64,000 nt of DNA, taken from contig NZ_JAJGWT010000001.1 of the NCBI RefSeq assembly GCF_021390715.1, positions 129,839 to 193,838 of the forward strand, written 5' to 3'. Positions 1 to 8,506 of this stretch are shown piece after piece. The DNA is from Tenacibaculum piscium (lineage in GTDB: Bacteria; Bacteroidota; Bacteroidia; Flavobacteriales; Flavobacteriaceae). Under the pieces are notes generated by a model, which worked only from the letters and a program-made list of their open reading frames with translations, was not told where the DNA came from and searched no databases. Each line of letters opens with the position of its first letter. The stretch's first letter is position 1. Both the position numbers and the translations under genes were made by a program.

Positions 1-92
1 CTTGATACAATAACTGACATTGAATAATCAATGTAAGCTGCTTTCATTTGCTCTTCAATGTTGATCGGGATCAACTTTTCGCCATCTGCCAT
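1..92 (-). CDS. gyrA: DNA gyrase subunit A, N-terminal fragment
   Basis: Only the first 30 codons are inside the window and the gene runs off the left edge. The minus strand reads MADGEKLIPINIEEQMKAAY and then IDYSMSVIVS. This matches the very conserved start of bacterial GyrA, the DNA-breaking subunit of the topoisomerase that introduces negative supercoils. The catalytic tyrosine region lies outside the window. The gene is divergent from clpC across about 300 bp, a neighbourhood I recall from other flavobacterial chromosomes. The start is the ATG at 90-92. Confidence 0.93.
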   Translation of the reverse strand, partial: MADGEKLIPINIEEQMKAAYIDYSMSVIVS

Positions 93-391
93 ATATAATT
101 CTTTAAAATTCTTATTTTGTTAATAAAAAGTAACTTTCATACTTTATCAAAAAGCACTAAAAACAATGCTAATGTAGCTATGTTTCTTAAAACATTGCAA
201 GATACGATAATGACACCTTTTATACAAAAAATAAAGTTATTGTTTTAATGATACTTATCAACAATTTTAGCTATTTTTAAGCATTAACAACGTATATTTA
301 ACACACTAAAAAAAACGCTTAAAAACTACTTGGTATCTTTTTTGTTATTTTTAAGAAAAAACCTAAATTTACCATCATACAACTAAATTTT
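93..391. other. gyrA-clpC divergent intergenic region
   Basis: A 299-bp AT-rich spacer between two outward-facing housekeeping genes, so it must carry both promoters. I see no clean TTG ... TAnnTTTG pair on either strand, only near matches in T-rich stretches such as around 332-345. No RNA gene or ORF of merit is visible. Confidence 0.5.
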
Positions 392-2947
392 ATGGACGAT
401 AATTTTTCACCAGAAGTTAAAAATGTAATTACTTTCAGTAAAGAAGAAGCCTTACGACTAGGACACGACTTTATTGGAACAGAGCATTTATTATTAGGTT
501 TGATAAGAAAAGCAGACGGAAAAGCCATGGAAATATTAACTACTTTTAACGTAGATTTAGAGTTAGTTAGTACTAAATTGGAGCAATTAAATCCAGTAAC
601 TTCCTCATCAAACAACACCGAATCAACTAGCTTACACCTTACAAGACAAGCTGAAAAAGCGATACGAACAACCTTTTTAGAGGCGAAATTATATCAAAGT
701 ACCACTATTGATACCGCACATTTATTGTTATGTATTTTACGTAACGAAAATGATCCGACCACTAAATTGCTTAAAAAATATAACGTGACTTACAAAAAAG
801 CAACCGAAATTTATAAAGAATTTCATTTAGAAGATTTGCCAGAAACACCAACTTCCGAAACACCTTCGGATAGTAATTTTCCTGGTGATAAATTAGATCC
901 TTTTGGAAGATCGAACACCAACAAAGACAAACAAGATAAAAAATCGAAAACACCTGTTTTAGATAATTTTGGACGCGATTTAACCGCATTCGCCATTGCA
1001 GGAAAACTAGATCCTGTTGTTGGACGTGTAAAAGAAATTGAACGTGTTTCGCAAATTTTAAGCAGACGTAAAAAGAATAATCCAATGTTAATTGGAGAAC
1101 CTGGTGTTGGAAAATCGGCAATTGCAGAAGGTTTGGCTTTAAGAATTGTAGAACGAAAAGTGTCAAGAATTTTATTCGATAAACGAATCGTTTCCTTAGA
1201 TTTAGCAAGTTTAGTCGCTGGAACAAAATATCGTGGACAATTTGAAGAACGCATGAAAGCCCTGATGAATGAACTCGAAAAAAATGACGATATCATTTTA
1301 TTTATTGATGAAATTCACACCATTGTAGGCGCTGGAGGTGCAACAGGTTCTTTAGATGCTTCCAATATGTTGAAACCTGCGTTAGCTCGTGGCGAAATTC
1401 AATGTATCGGTGCTACAACTTTAGATGAATACAGAACAAATATCGAAAAAGATGGCGCCTTAGAACGTCGTTTTCAAAAGGTAATTGTGGAACCAACAAC
1501 GGTTGAAGAAACTATCCAAATTTTACACAATATTAAAGGAAAATATGAAGCACATCATCAAGTTTCATTTACCGATCAAGCTATTGAAGCTTGTGTAAAA
1601 TTAACGAATCGATATATGACAGACCGATTTTTACCTGACAAAGCAATCGATGCTTTAGATGAAGCTGGATCTCGAATTCATATCACCAATATTGTCGTAC
1701 CAGAACAAATCATCGAATTAGAAGCGAAATTAGAAGAGATTCGAACGCAAAAGAAAACTGCCGTAAGTGGTCAAAAATACGAAGAAGCAGCAAAACTTCG
1801 TGATGATGAAAAAAATATTGAAACAGCCCTCGATTCTGCGGAAAATCAATGGGAAGAAGATGCCAAATTAAACCGTGAAATTGTTACCGAAGACAACGTT
1901 GCTGAAGTCGTTTCGATGATGACTGGAATCCCTGTAAATAGAGTTGCCGAAGCTGAAAGCCATCGTTTAGCCGATTTACCAAACATGATTAAAGGAAAGG
2001 TTATCGGGCAAGACGAAGCGGTAACCAAAGTGGTCAAAGCAATTCAACGAAATCGTGTGGGATTAAAAGATCCTAATAAACCAATTGGTTCGTTCATATT
2101 TTTAGGTTCAACAGGTGTTGGAAAAACACAATTAGCAAAAGTTTTAGCCCGTGAATTATTCGATTCTAGCGATTCTTTAATCAGAATTGATATGAGTGAA
2201 TATATGGAAAAATTTGCTATTTCTCGTTTAATCGGAGCGCCTCCAGGATATGTCGGATACGAAGAAGGTGGACAATTAACCGAAAAAGTTCGTAGAAAAC
2301 CATATTCTGTAATTCTTTTAGATGAAATTGAAAAAGCACATCCTGATGTATTTAACATGCTTTTACAAGTACTCGATGATGGGCATATTACCGATAGTTT
2401 AGGGCGTAAAATTGACTTTAGAAATACCATTATTATTATGACTTCGAATATCGGAGCGCGTAAAGTAAAAGATTTTGGTGCGGGAGTTGGTTTTGGTACT
2501 GCTTCTAAAAAAGATCAGGAAGATGCACACGTAAAAAGTATTATTGAAGGCGCTTTGAAAAAATCATTTGCTCCTGAATTTTTAAACAGAATTGATGATG
2601 TTATTATTTTCAATTCATTAGAACGTGAAGATATTCATAAAATTATCGATATCGAATTAGAAAAATTATTAGCACGTATTGCTGATTTAGGTTATAAATT
2701 AATCCTAAGCGAAAAAGCAAAAGATTATATCGCTGATAAAGGTTTTGATAAAAAATACGGTGCCAGACCTTTAAAAAGAGCCATTCAAAAATATATTGAA
2801 GACGCTTTAGCCGAAGAAATTGTAAACTCAAAACTAGATGAAGGCGATACTATTTCAATGGATTTAGATCAAGAAGAAAATAAACTAGTTATCAATATTG
2901 AAAAAGGCGAAAAACCAACAGAATCTCGTACTGAAATATCAGAATAA
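392..2947 (+). CDS. clpC: ATP-dependent Clp protease ATP-binding subunit ClpC
   Basis: An 851-residue HSP100 AAA+ unfoldase that feeds substrates to ClpP in the cytoplasm. Order of domains: Clp-N double repeat (about 1-145), a linker, AAA-1 with Walker A GEPGVGKSA at residue 235 and Walker B LFIDEIHTIVGAGG, a short UVR-type middle segment (EEAAKLRDDEKNIE), and AAA-2 with Walker A GSTGVGKTQ at residue 572 and sensor/arginine motifs further on. The short middle region and UVR motif fit ClpC rather than ClpB. Length is normal for ClpC. The ATG at 392 gives the expected N-terminus (FSPEVKNVITFSKEEALRLG). A terminator follows. Divergent from gyrA. Confidence 0.95.
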   Translation: MDDNFSPEVKNVITFSKEEALRLGHDFIGTEHLLLGLIRKADGKAMEILTTFNVDLELVSTKLEQLNPVTSSSNNTESTSLHLTRQAEKAIRTTFLEAKLYQSTTIDTAHLLLCILRNENDPTTKLLKKYNVTYKKATEIYKEFHLEDLPETPTSETPSDSNFPGDKLDPFGRSNTNKDKQDKKSKTPVLDNFGRDLTAFAIAGKLDPVVGRVKEIERVSQILSRRKKNNPMLIGEPGVGKSAIAEGLALRIVERKVSRILFDKRIVSLDLASLVAGTKYRGQFEERMKALMNELEKNDDIILFIDEIHTIVGAGGATGSLDASNMLKPALARGEIQCIGATTLDEYRTNIEKDGALERRFQKVIVEPTTVEETIQILHNIKGKYEAHHQVSFTDQAIEACVKLTNRYMTDRFLPDKAIDALDEAGSRIHITNIVVPEQIIELEAKLEEIRTQKKTAVSGQKYEEAAKLRDDEKNIETALDSAENQWEEDAKLNREIVTEDNVAEVVSMMTGIPVNRVAEAESHRLADLPNMIKGKVIGQDEAVTKVVKAIQRNRVGLKDPNKPIGSFIFLGSTGVGKTQLAKVLARELFDSSDSLIRIDMSEYMEKFAISRLIGAPPGYVGYEEGGQLTEKVRRKPYSVILLDEIEKAHPDVFNMLLQVLDDGHITDSLGRKIDFRNTIIIMTSNIGARKVKDFGAGVGFGTASKKDQEDAHVKSIIEGALKKSFAPEFLNRIDDVIIFNSLEREDIHKIIDIELEKLLARIADLGYKLILSEKAKDYIADKGFDKKYGARPLKRAIQKYIEDALAEEIVNSKLDEGDTISMDLDQEENKLVINIEKGEKPTESRTEISE

Positions 2948-2966
2948 CGATCAAAAAATAATTCTA

Positions 2967-2996
2967 AAAACTCCTAAGATTTTTCTTGGGAGTTTT
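2967..2996 (+). terminator. Rho-independent terminator after clpC
   Basis: A hairpin with arms AAAACTCCTAAGA and TCTTGGGAGTTTT (one mismatched position) around a short T loop, followed by a T-rich stretch 20 bp after the clpC stop codon. Confidence 0.75.
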
Positions 2997-3122
2997 AGTT
3001 TTATTAACTATATTTAACTCACTATTTTTTATAATTTCACTTTCTTTCTGATAGAAAAAATCAAAAATAAAAAGACGTTAAAATACCGTTCCAAATTCTT
3101 TTGATATTCTTTTAGTCTTTTC

Positions 3123-3154
3123 TTTGATAAAAAACCTAAAAAAAAGTAACTTTG
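3123..3154 (+). promoter_or_regulatory. Bacteroidota-type promoter for the TlpA-like lipoprotein gene
   Basis: TTTG at 3123-3126, a 20-bp spacer, then TAACTTTG at 3147-3154. This fits the known Bacteroidota sigma-A consensus (TTG, 17-23 bp, TAnnTTTG) and implies transcription starting near 3159, about 30 nt before the ATG at 3190. Confidence 0.75.
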
Positions 3155-3189
3155 ACCCCTAAATCCTCATTCATATTAAACAGTAAACC

Positions 3190-4581
3190 ATGAAAAGACT
3201 ACTACTTTTAGCCCTCATAGGAGTTACCATTATTTCTTGCGAAAAAGAAAAACCAAAACCTGTAAAAGATTATCTTATCTTATCAGGAACAATTGAAAAT
3301 TTCAAAAAAAGAGAGGTTACTTTAACAGGATTTAACTTTGAGAAAAAAATAAAATTCGATAAAAAAACACGCTCGTTTTCGGATACTTTAAGAATTAAAG
3401 AAAATGGATACTACACTTTAAAAGCAAACAGAAAACCTGTTAATTTATATCTTTCAGATACCGTAGATACCAAAATTATTTTTGATTATAAAAATGCTGA
3501 TGCCATCAAATTTGAAGGAGGTTATGCCAATATTAATACTTATTTTGTTGAGAAAAACAAAAAATTTGGTGAAATTCTAGTAAGCGCAAACAACTTATTT
3601 TCTTTACAAGAAAGTGATTTTTTAGCAAAAATGGATCAATATAAAGAAGCCTTAATTGATTTATCAATCGCTAATAATCTGCCTACAGATTTCTTGAAAA
3701 AAGAAGTTAAAAATATTAATTATGAATATTTAAGAAACTTGAGTAATTATCAAGATTTTTATGCAACTTTAACTGAAAATGATAAGTTTGTAGTCTCTGC
3801 TGATTTTCCAAATCCTCTTAAAAACTTCAATTACAGTAGCGGTGAAGATTACGTAAATTCATACGCATATCGTAAGATGTTAGAAACCCAATTAGAGGTT
3901 ATCGCTAAAGAAAAAAATGAAGAAGGAGGCGATTATTATTTAACATATTTAGAAACCATACAAACCGAAGTTAATGATCCTTTAGCTAAAAATGATTTAT
4001 TATATAAAAAAGCTAAAAATGGTATCACTTTTACTGATAATTTAAAAGAATTTCACGATAAATTTATGCAATATTCAACAGATGAAATGCATAAAAAAGA
4101 AATTTCAGAAAGTTATCACATATTAAAAGCAACCGCAAAAGGACAACCTGCTCCGAAATTTTCAAATTTTGAAAACTATAAAGGCGGAACAACTTCTTTA
4201 GATGATTTGTTAAATAAAGGAAACTATTTATATATTGATGTTTGGGCAACTTGGTGTGCATATTGTAAAAGAGAAATTCCTTTATTAAAGAATTTAGAAG
4301 AAGAATATCATGGAAAAAAATTAACATTTGTAAGTATCAGTGTTGATGATAAAAAACAACATGAAAAATGGAAACAAACAATAGTCGACAGAGAAATGAC
4401 TGGAATACAATTATTTAGCGGTAAAAAGCAAGGAGATTTAGAATGGGCTCAAAAATTCTTAATAAAAGGATTGCCTAAATTTATCATCATTGCTCCTGAT
4501 GGAACAATTGTAAGTCCTAATGCACCTGCTCCTTCTCAAGGAGAGAAATTAACAAACATATTTGATGAATTAGGAATATAA
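3190..4581 (+). CDS. TlpA-family thiol-disulfide oxidoreductase lipoprotein (DUF4369 type)
   Basis: A 463-residue envelope protein. Residues 1-17 are a lipoprotein signal ending in IISC (C17). The next part (about 28-130) looks like the beta-rich DUF4369 domain common in Bacteroidota. The C-terminal ~150 residues are a thioredoxin fold: WATWCAYC puts the redox pair at C356 and C359, and GLPKF supplies the cis-proline. Known relatives reduce disulfides or support cytochrome maturation in the periplasm; the substrate here is unknown. It is a single-gene unit, with a clear promoter at 3123 and a terminator shared with the convergent DUF4442 gene. Confidence 0.88.
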   Translation: MKRLLLLALIGVTIISCEKEKPKPVKDYLILSGTIENFKKREVTLTGFNFEKKIKFDKKTRSFSDTLRIKENGYYTLKANRKPVNLYLSDTVDTKIIFDYKNADAIKFEGGYANINTYFVEKNKKFGEILVSANNLFSLQESDFLAKMDQYKEALIDLSIANNLPTDFLKKEVKNINYEYLRNLSNYQDFYATLTENDKFVVSADFPNPLKNFNYSSGEDYVNSYAYRKMLETQLEVIAKEKNEEGGDYYLTYLETIQTEVNDPLAKNDLLYKKAKNGITFTDNLKEFHDKFMQYSTDEMHKKEISESYHILKATAKGQPAPKFSNFENYKGGTTSLDDLLNKGNYLYIDVWATWCAYCKREIPLLKNLEEEYHGKKLTFVSISVDDKKQHEKWKQTIVDREMTGIQLFSGKKQGDLEWAQKFLIKGLPKFIIIAPDGTIVSPNAPAPSQGEKLTNIFDELGI

Positions 4582-4627
4582 TTCATTCATTTTTCAACTA
4601 AATTTTTAGTGTTTTCAAATACTGATA

Positions 4628-4667
4628 AAACTCAAAAAACCGCAAATATTTGCGGTTTTTTGAGTTT
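4628..4667. terminator. Bidirectional terminator
   Basis: A long perfect inverted repeat (AAACTCAAAAAACCGCAAAT and its complement) sits between two convergent genes. A-runs and T-runs on both sides let it serve both the TlpA-like gene (+) and the DUF4442 gene (-). Confidence 0.85.
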
Positions 4668-4686
4668 TATATTTAATATCTTATTT

Positions 4687-5139
4687 TTATTTTACTTTCA
4701 AACTCCATTCAAATTCAAATTTAGATACTGAAATTCCTTCTCCATTAATTCCTTCAGAAGTAACTAAAATAGTTTGCCCCTCACCTGTTTCAACCGATTT
4801 TTGAATCGCTTGTTTAATTGCCAATCCATCGTTACAAGAAAAATGAATTTTTCCTGTCGCTTTTTTGGTGAAATTGGCATTCATATTGGTAACTAACATC
4901 GATACTTTTTTGTTTGATGCATCAATAGCTTGTATCACTAAAATACCTGTGGATAATTCAGCAGCCATTCCTTGAACTGCCCAAAACATACTCTTAAAAG
5001 GATTCTGATTTATCCAACGATGCCTGACTTTTACTAACGATTTTTCTTCTGAAATCGATAAAACTCGAATCCCACAAATATATGCCGATGGTAATTTTAA
5101 CAACGTAAATAAATTAATTTTTCTGGGCGTAAACTTCAT
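4687..5139 (-). CDS. DUF4442 hotdog-fold protein, probable thioesterase-like
   Basis: 150 residues. The family (DUF4442) has the hotdog fold of acyl-CoA thioesterases. Conserved features visible are LPSAYICGIRV near the start and the block RHRWINQNPFKSMFWAVQGM followed by AAELSTG, which corresponds to the central helix of the hotdog fold. The catalytic activity and substrate are not established. The start is the ATG at 5137-5139 (MKFTPRKINL). A TTG 21 bases upstream is in frame, but family members begin with MKFTPRK. The gene is convergent with the TlpA-like gene and divergent from the PadR operon. Confidence 0.8.
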   Translation of the reverse strand: MKFTPRKINLFTLLKLPSAYICGIRVLSISEEKSLVKVRHRWINQNPFKSMFWAVQGMAAELSTGILVIQAIDASNKKVSMLVTNMNANFTKKATGKIHFSCNDGLAIKQAIQKSVETGEGQTILVTSEGINGEGISVSKFEFEWSLKVK

Positions 5140-5231
5140 TTTTTGAGTATTTATTGGCAATTTACTACTTTTTTTTAAAACTCAAAAAAGCTATAAAATC
5201 TAAAAAAAATGTTAATAAAAAGTTAAATACA

Positions 5232-5252
5232 GTACTTTGCATTGCATAGTAC
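5232..5252. promoter_or_regulatory. Probable PadR operator palindrome
   Basis: GTACTTTGCA at 5232-5241 and TGCATAGTAC at 5243-5252 form a 10-1-10 inverted repeat with one mismatch. It overlaps the -33 element (TTG 5242-5244) of the promoter for the DUF4870-PadR-PspC operon. A related half site TGCATAGTA recurs at 5272-5280, next to AAATACTATA. Autoregulation by the PadR protein of the same operon is the natural inference. Confidence 0.65.
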
Positions 5253-5273
5253 CTTTTTAAAGATATATATTTG
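5242..5273 (+). promoter_or_regulatory. Promoter of the DUF4870-PadR-PspC operon
   Basis: TTG at 5242-5244, a 21-bp spacer and TATATTTG at 5266-5273 fit the Bacteroidota consensus. Transcription would begin near 5278, which rules out the in-frame TTG at 5242 as a start codon and supports the ATG at 5305. Confidence 0.75.
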
Positions 5274-5304
5274 CATAGTAAAATACTATATAAAAAAAAC
5301 TGTT

Positions 5305-5751
5305 ATGCAAAACGACGAAAATACGAATGCTCTTTTTATACATTTATCTGCTTTTTTAGGCTATTTTTTTCCTTTAGGAAGCATTATTGCTCCTTTAATT
5401 TTATGGCAACTCTTTAAAAGTGATAGTCCCTTTTTAAATCAACACGGAAAACAGGCTGTGAATTTTAATCTTAGTTTTACGCTGTATCTTTTTATAGCAA
5501 CCGTCGTATTTCTTTTATTTTTATTCGGATTTTTCTTTGGAAGCTTTATCAATATCTATAACGAAACAGACTTTAATTTTAATGAAAATTATGCTTACTA
5601 TGGAATTTTTTCTGTTATCGGTTTAGTTATTGGTGGATTTTCAATGACTGCTATTTTATTAAGTCGAATCGTTTTAATTATTATCGCTTGTGTAAAAGCA
5701 AATAAAGGAGAAGAATATCACTACCCTTTTACTATTAATTTTTTAAAATAA
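5305..5751 (+). CDS. DUF4870 domain membrane protein
   Basis: 148 residues with about four hydrophobic segments. It has the DUF4870 (Tic20-like) hallmarks: an early LFIHLSAFLGYFFPLGSIIAPLILW region and the motif FLNQHGKQAVNFNLS. Function is unknown; members are small inner-membrane proteins, often placed with PadR regulators and PspC proteins. The ATG at 5305 was chosen because the longer TTG reading frame would begin inside the promoter. First gene of a three-gene operon, followed by padR 18 bp later. Confidence 0.85.
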   Translation: MQNDENTNALFIHLSAFLGYFFPLGSIIAPLILWQLFKSDSPFLNQHGKQAVNFNLSFTLYLFIATVVFLLFLFGFFFGSFINIYNETDFNFNENYAYYGIFSVIGLVIGGFSMTAILLSRIVLIIIACVKANKGEEYHYPFTINFLK

Positions 5752-5769
5752 CCTTACAAATCGTAGTAC

Positions 5770-6114
5770 ATGAAGATTGAAAATACAAAAGCACAAATGC
5801 GAAAAGGTGTTTTAGAATATTGCATTTTATCTATTTTACAAAATGGTGATGCCTATACTTCTGAAATACTTTCAACATTAAAAAGTGCAGAAATGATTGT
5901 GGTTGAAGGAACGATTTACCCGCTACTAACCCGCTTAAAAAATGCAGGTTTACTAAGCTACAGATGGGAAGAATCAACCTCAGGACCTCCACGAAAATAT
6001 TATGTTTTAACCGAAAATGGTACACTATTTTTAAAAGAATTAAACACTACTTGGGGAAATTTAGTAAATGCTGTAAATTTAGTAACAAGTAAAAAATCAA
6101 CTAAAAATGAATAA
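5770..6114 (+). CDS. PadR-family transcriptional regulator
   Basis: 114 residues, the normal size for a short PadR (subfamily 1) repressor. The winged-helix PadR domain covers almost the whole chain: LEYCILSILQNGDAYTSEIL forms the first helices, VVEGTIYPLLTRLKNAGLLS is the recognition helix region, and GPPRKYYVLTENG is the wing. It probably represses its own operon through the palindrome at 5232-5252. Its stop codon overlaps the start of the PspC gene by 8 bp, so the two are translationally coupled. Confidence 0.92.
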   Translation: MKIENTKAQMRKGVLEYCILSILQNGDAYTSEILSTLKSAEMIVVEGTIYPLLTRLKNAGLLSYRWEESTSGPPRKYYVLTENGTLFLKELNTTWGNLVNAVNLVTSKKSTKNE

Positions 6115-7798
6115 GACAATAAATATAAATTTAGGCGGATTCTTCTTTCATATAGATGAAGTTGCTTATCAAAAATTAAAACACTATTTAGAAGCTATCG
6201 CCCGTTCTTTAAGCGATGACCCACAAGGAAAAGATGAAATTATCTCCGATATTGAGGCTCGTATTAGTGAACTTTTATCTGAAAAAATAACCGATGTACG
6301 TCAGGTTATCAATGAAAATGATATTGAAGAGATTATTACCATCATGGGGCAACCCGAAGATTATGCAGAAACAAACGAAAGTTTTGAAGATGATTCATCA
6401 TACCGTGAAAACAACAGAAAATCATCTAGAAAATTATTTAGAGATAGCGATGATAAATTTCTAGGAGGTGTTTGTTCAGGAATTGCACATTATTTCAATA
6501 TTGATGTTATTTGGATTCGAATTGCTTGTATTATTTTAGTTGCCTCTGGATTTTCGCCTTTAGCCTATATTATTTTATGGGTTTTATTACCCGAAGCTAA
6601 AACAACTTCTGAAAAATTACAGATGCGAGGTGAAGCTATAAATATTGATACTATTGAAAAAAAAATTCGTACCGAGTTTGAAAATATATCAACAAAACTA
6701 AAAGATGGTGCGAGTGAAATATCTGATAAAATTTCGAGTGCCGATTATGAAAAATTACGTTCACAAACCTCTTCTGGATTGCAAGATTTTATTGCTACAA
6801 TTACCCAAATTTTACGTGCGGTATTTAAAATATTTGCTAAATTTATAGGTATTCTTTTGATTTTTATTGCTGGTATCGTTATTCTTTCATTGTTATTTGG
6901 AGCATTTTCAATCGGTAGTTTAGAAATTTTAAATGTTGATAATGACTTTGTACACTATCCACCATTTTTTTATGAAGCGATTTTACCTAAATGGTTGTTA
7001 GCAATTTCATTATTTATATTAATCGGAATTCCGATGATGGTATTATTTATTTTAGGATTAAGAATATTATCTCCTTCGGTTAAAAAATTAAATAATACCA
7101 CTACTTTTAGTTTATTAGGCGTTTGGTTGATTTCATTATTTGCCATTGGTTTTTCGGGTATCGAATATGCAACAACACACGCCTATAATGGTGCTAATGT
7201 GAGCAAACACAACATTGCTTACACTAAAGAACAACCTTTAAAAATTAGCGTTATTAATGATGATACCATTTATTATAACCACAATTTAAGCAACAGAAAC
7301 AACGCTGAAGGTGTTGTGATTAATGATGTTAAAATGAAATATTCGAACGATATTAATATTGATGTTCGTAAAAGTGAAACTGGGCTTACTTATATCGAAA
7401 TTAAAAAAACATCCGAAGGTAAAAAACGCAAGCAAGCAAATGATAACGCACAGGCAATTCAATATAATTTTAAGATAGTAAATAACACCATTATTTTTGA
7501 TGCCTTCTTTTTAAGTGCGTATAAAAACATCTGGAAAGACGAAGAAATTAAAGCGACCATTTATATTGATGAAAATACAACGGTTTATTTCGAAGATTCA
7601 GCTGGTAAATTTATTGATGATATTAAAAATACCCAAGATATTTATGATCGTGATATGGCGAATCATCATTTTAAAATGACCTCAAAAGGTTTTGAATGTA
7701 TCGATTGTAATTCCTTTAAAAAGAATAACAATAATAATGATGATGATGATGATGATGATGAAAACGAAAATATAATCAACGAAAACTCGGATATCTAA
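6107..7798 (+). CDS. PspC-domain envelope-stress membrane protein with HAAS-like N-terminus
   Basis: 563 residues. The N-terminal ~90 residues (ISDIEARISELLSEK, IITIMGQPEDYAE) resemble the helical HAAS/DUF1700-type domain that often pairs with PadR. The PspC domain follows at about 115-165 (KLFRDSDDKFLGGVCSGIAH, then a TM hairpin). Two or three further TM segments lie near 235-345, and the C-terminal part resembles the adhesin-like sheet of PspC proteins. The chain ends in an Asn5-Asp7 acidic tail encoded by AAT/GAT triplet repeats. PspC proteins sense envelope stress; here the PadR-HAAS-PspC link suggests repression relieved by membrane stress (inference). Confidence 0.88.
   Translation: MNKTININLGGFFFHIDEVAYQKLKHYLEAIARSLSDDPQGKDEIISDIEARISELLSEKITDVRQVINENDIEEIITIMGQPEDYAETNESFEDDSSYRENNRKSSRKLFRDSDDKFLGGVCSGIAHYFNIDVIWIRIACIILVASGFSPLAYIILWVLLPEAKTTSEKLQMRGEAINIDTIEKKIRTEFENISTKLKDGASEISDKISSADYEKLRSQTSSGLQDFIATITQILRAVFKIFAKFIGILLIFIAGIVILSLLFGAFSIGSLEILNVDNDFVHYPPFFYEAILPKWLLAISLFILIGIPMMVLFILGLRILSPSVKKLNNTTTFSLLGVWLISLFAIGFSGIEYATTHAYNGANVSKHNIAYTKEQPLKISVINDDTIYYNHNLSNRNNAEGVVINDVKMKYSNDINIDVRKSETGLTYIEIKKTSEGKKRKQANDNAQAIQYNFKIVNNTIIFDAFFLSAYKNIWKDEEIKATIYIDENTTVYFEDSAGKFIDDIKNTQDIYDRDMANHHFKMTSKGFECIDCNSFKKNNNNNDDDDDDDENENIINENSDI
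7723..7760 (+). repeat. Triplet microsatellite (AAT/AAC)5(GAT)7 in the coding region
   Basis: Consecutive AAT/AAC and then seven GAT codons encode the Asn-Asp run at the end of the PspC protein. Changes in repeat number would alter tail length without a frameshift. Confidence 0.85.
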
Positions 7799-7812
7799 AT
7801 TTAAGTATCAAA

Positions 7813-7850
7813 TAAAAAAAAGCTAAAGCGTCATTGTTTTAGCTTTTTTA
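7813..7850 (+). terminator. Terminator after the PspC operon
   Basis: Arms AAAAAAGCTAAA and TTTAGCTTTTTT around a 13-nt loop, placed 15 bp after the stop codon. Confidence 0.75.
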
Positions 7851-7949
7851 TTTAATAATCATTTATATTTAACAAAAAAATGAAGCGGTCTTTTTTATAT
7901 CGATAAAACCTTAACTATAATTAATCATAATTAAATTAAAAAACAGACT

Positions 7950-8309
7950 ATGGACGCAAATCAGGAAAAGAAATCAAAAAAATTATTTGAACAATACAGT
8001 CAAGAAGAAATCAGTCAAGAAGATTTTGAAAAAGCCGAAAAGAAATCCAAAAACTTAGGCGAACAAATGGATAACTTCAAGTTATTACTAGAAATGCTCA
8101 AAGATTCTTGGAGCGGAACATATCAATTAAACAAAACATCTTTAGCGATTATTATTGGGGCTTTATTATACGTTGTGTCACCAATAGATGCCATTCCTGA
8201 TATTATTCCAGTATTCGGTTGGCTCGATGATATTACTATCGTAGGATATGCCATGACAAAATTAAAAGATGTAATTCAAGATTACAAAAACTTTAAAGGG
8301 ATTCGTTAA
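7950..8309 (+). CDS. YkvA-family (DUF1232) small membrane protein
   Basis: 119 residues. An N-terminal charged helical part (1-60) precedes the DUF1232 core, whose signature YVVSPIDAIPDIIPVFGWLD is plainly visible at about 84-103, followed by DDITIVGYAM. Members are single-pass or hairpin membrane proteins of unknown function. The gene stands alone, after a terminator and before a repeat-rich spacer. Confidence 0.9.
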   Translation: MDANQEKKSKKLFEQYSQEEISQEDFEKAEKKSKNLGEQMDNFKLLLEMLKDSWSGTYQLNKTSLAIIIGALLYVVSPIDAIPDIIPVFGWLDDITIVGYAMTKLKDVIQDYKNFKGIR

Positions 8310-8327
8310 ATTTATTAAACATCAAAT

Positions 8328-8475
8328 TTTCGTCATGCTAAATTTATTTCAGCATCGCATCAACACAAGAACTACGGCAAATCAGGATGTGAAACTGAAA
8401 TAAATTCAGTTTGACAGATTCTATTTTCTGTTTTCCTGCTATATTTTTTTTGATAAAATTTAAACAGGCTCTAAA
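8328..8475. repeat. MITE-like composite repeat, copy 1 (degenerate left end)
   Basis: The intergenic stretch ends in AAAATTTAAACAGGCTCT at 8456-8473, the same right end as the copies at 31.2 and 38.5 kb. It also contains the shared inner module GGCAAATCAGGATG ... AAATAAATTCAG. A second hairpin, CGTCATGCTAAATTTATTTC at 8331-8350, resembles the inner module in inverted orientation. The left inverted end is not recognisable. Confidence 0.7.
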
Positions 8476-8506
8476 TAAAAAACTATAAAAAAACGGACTA
8501 AAAAAT

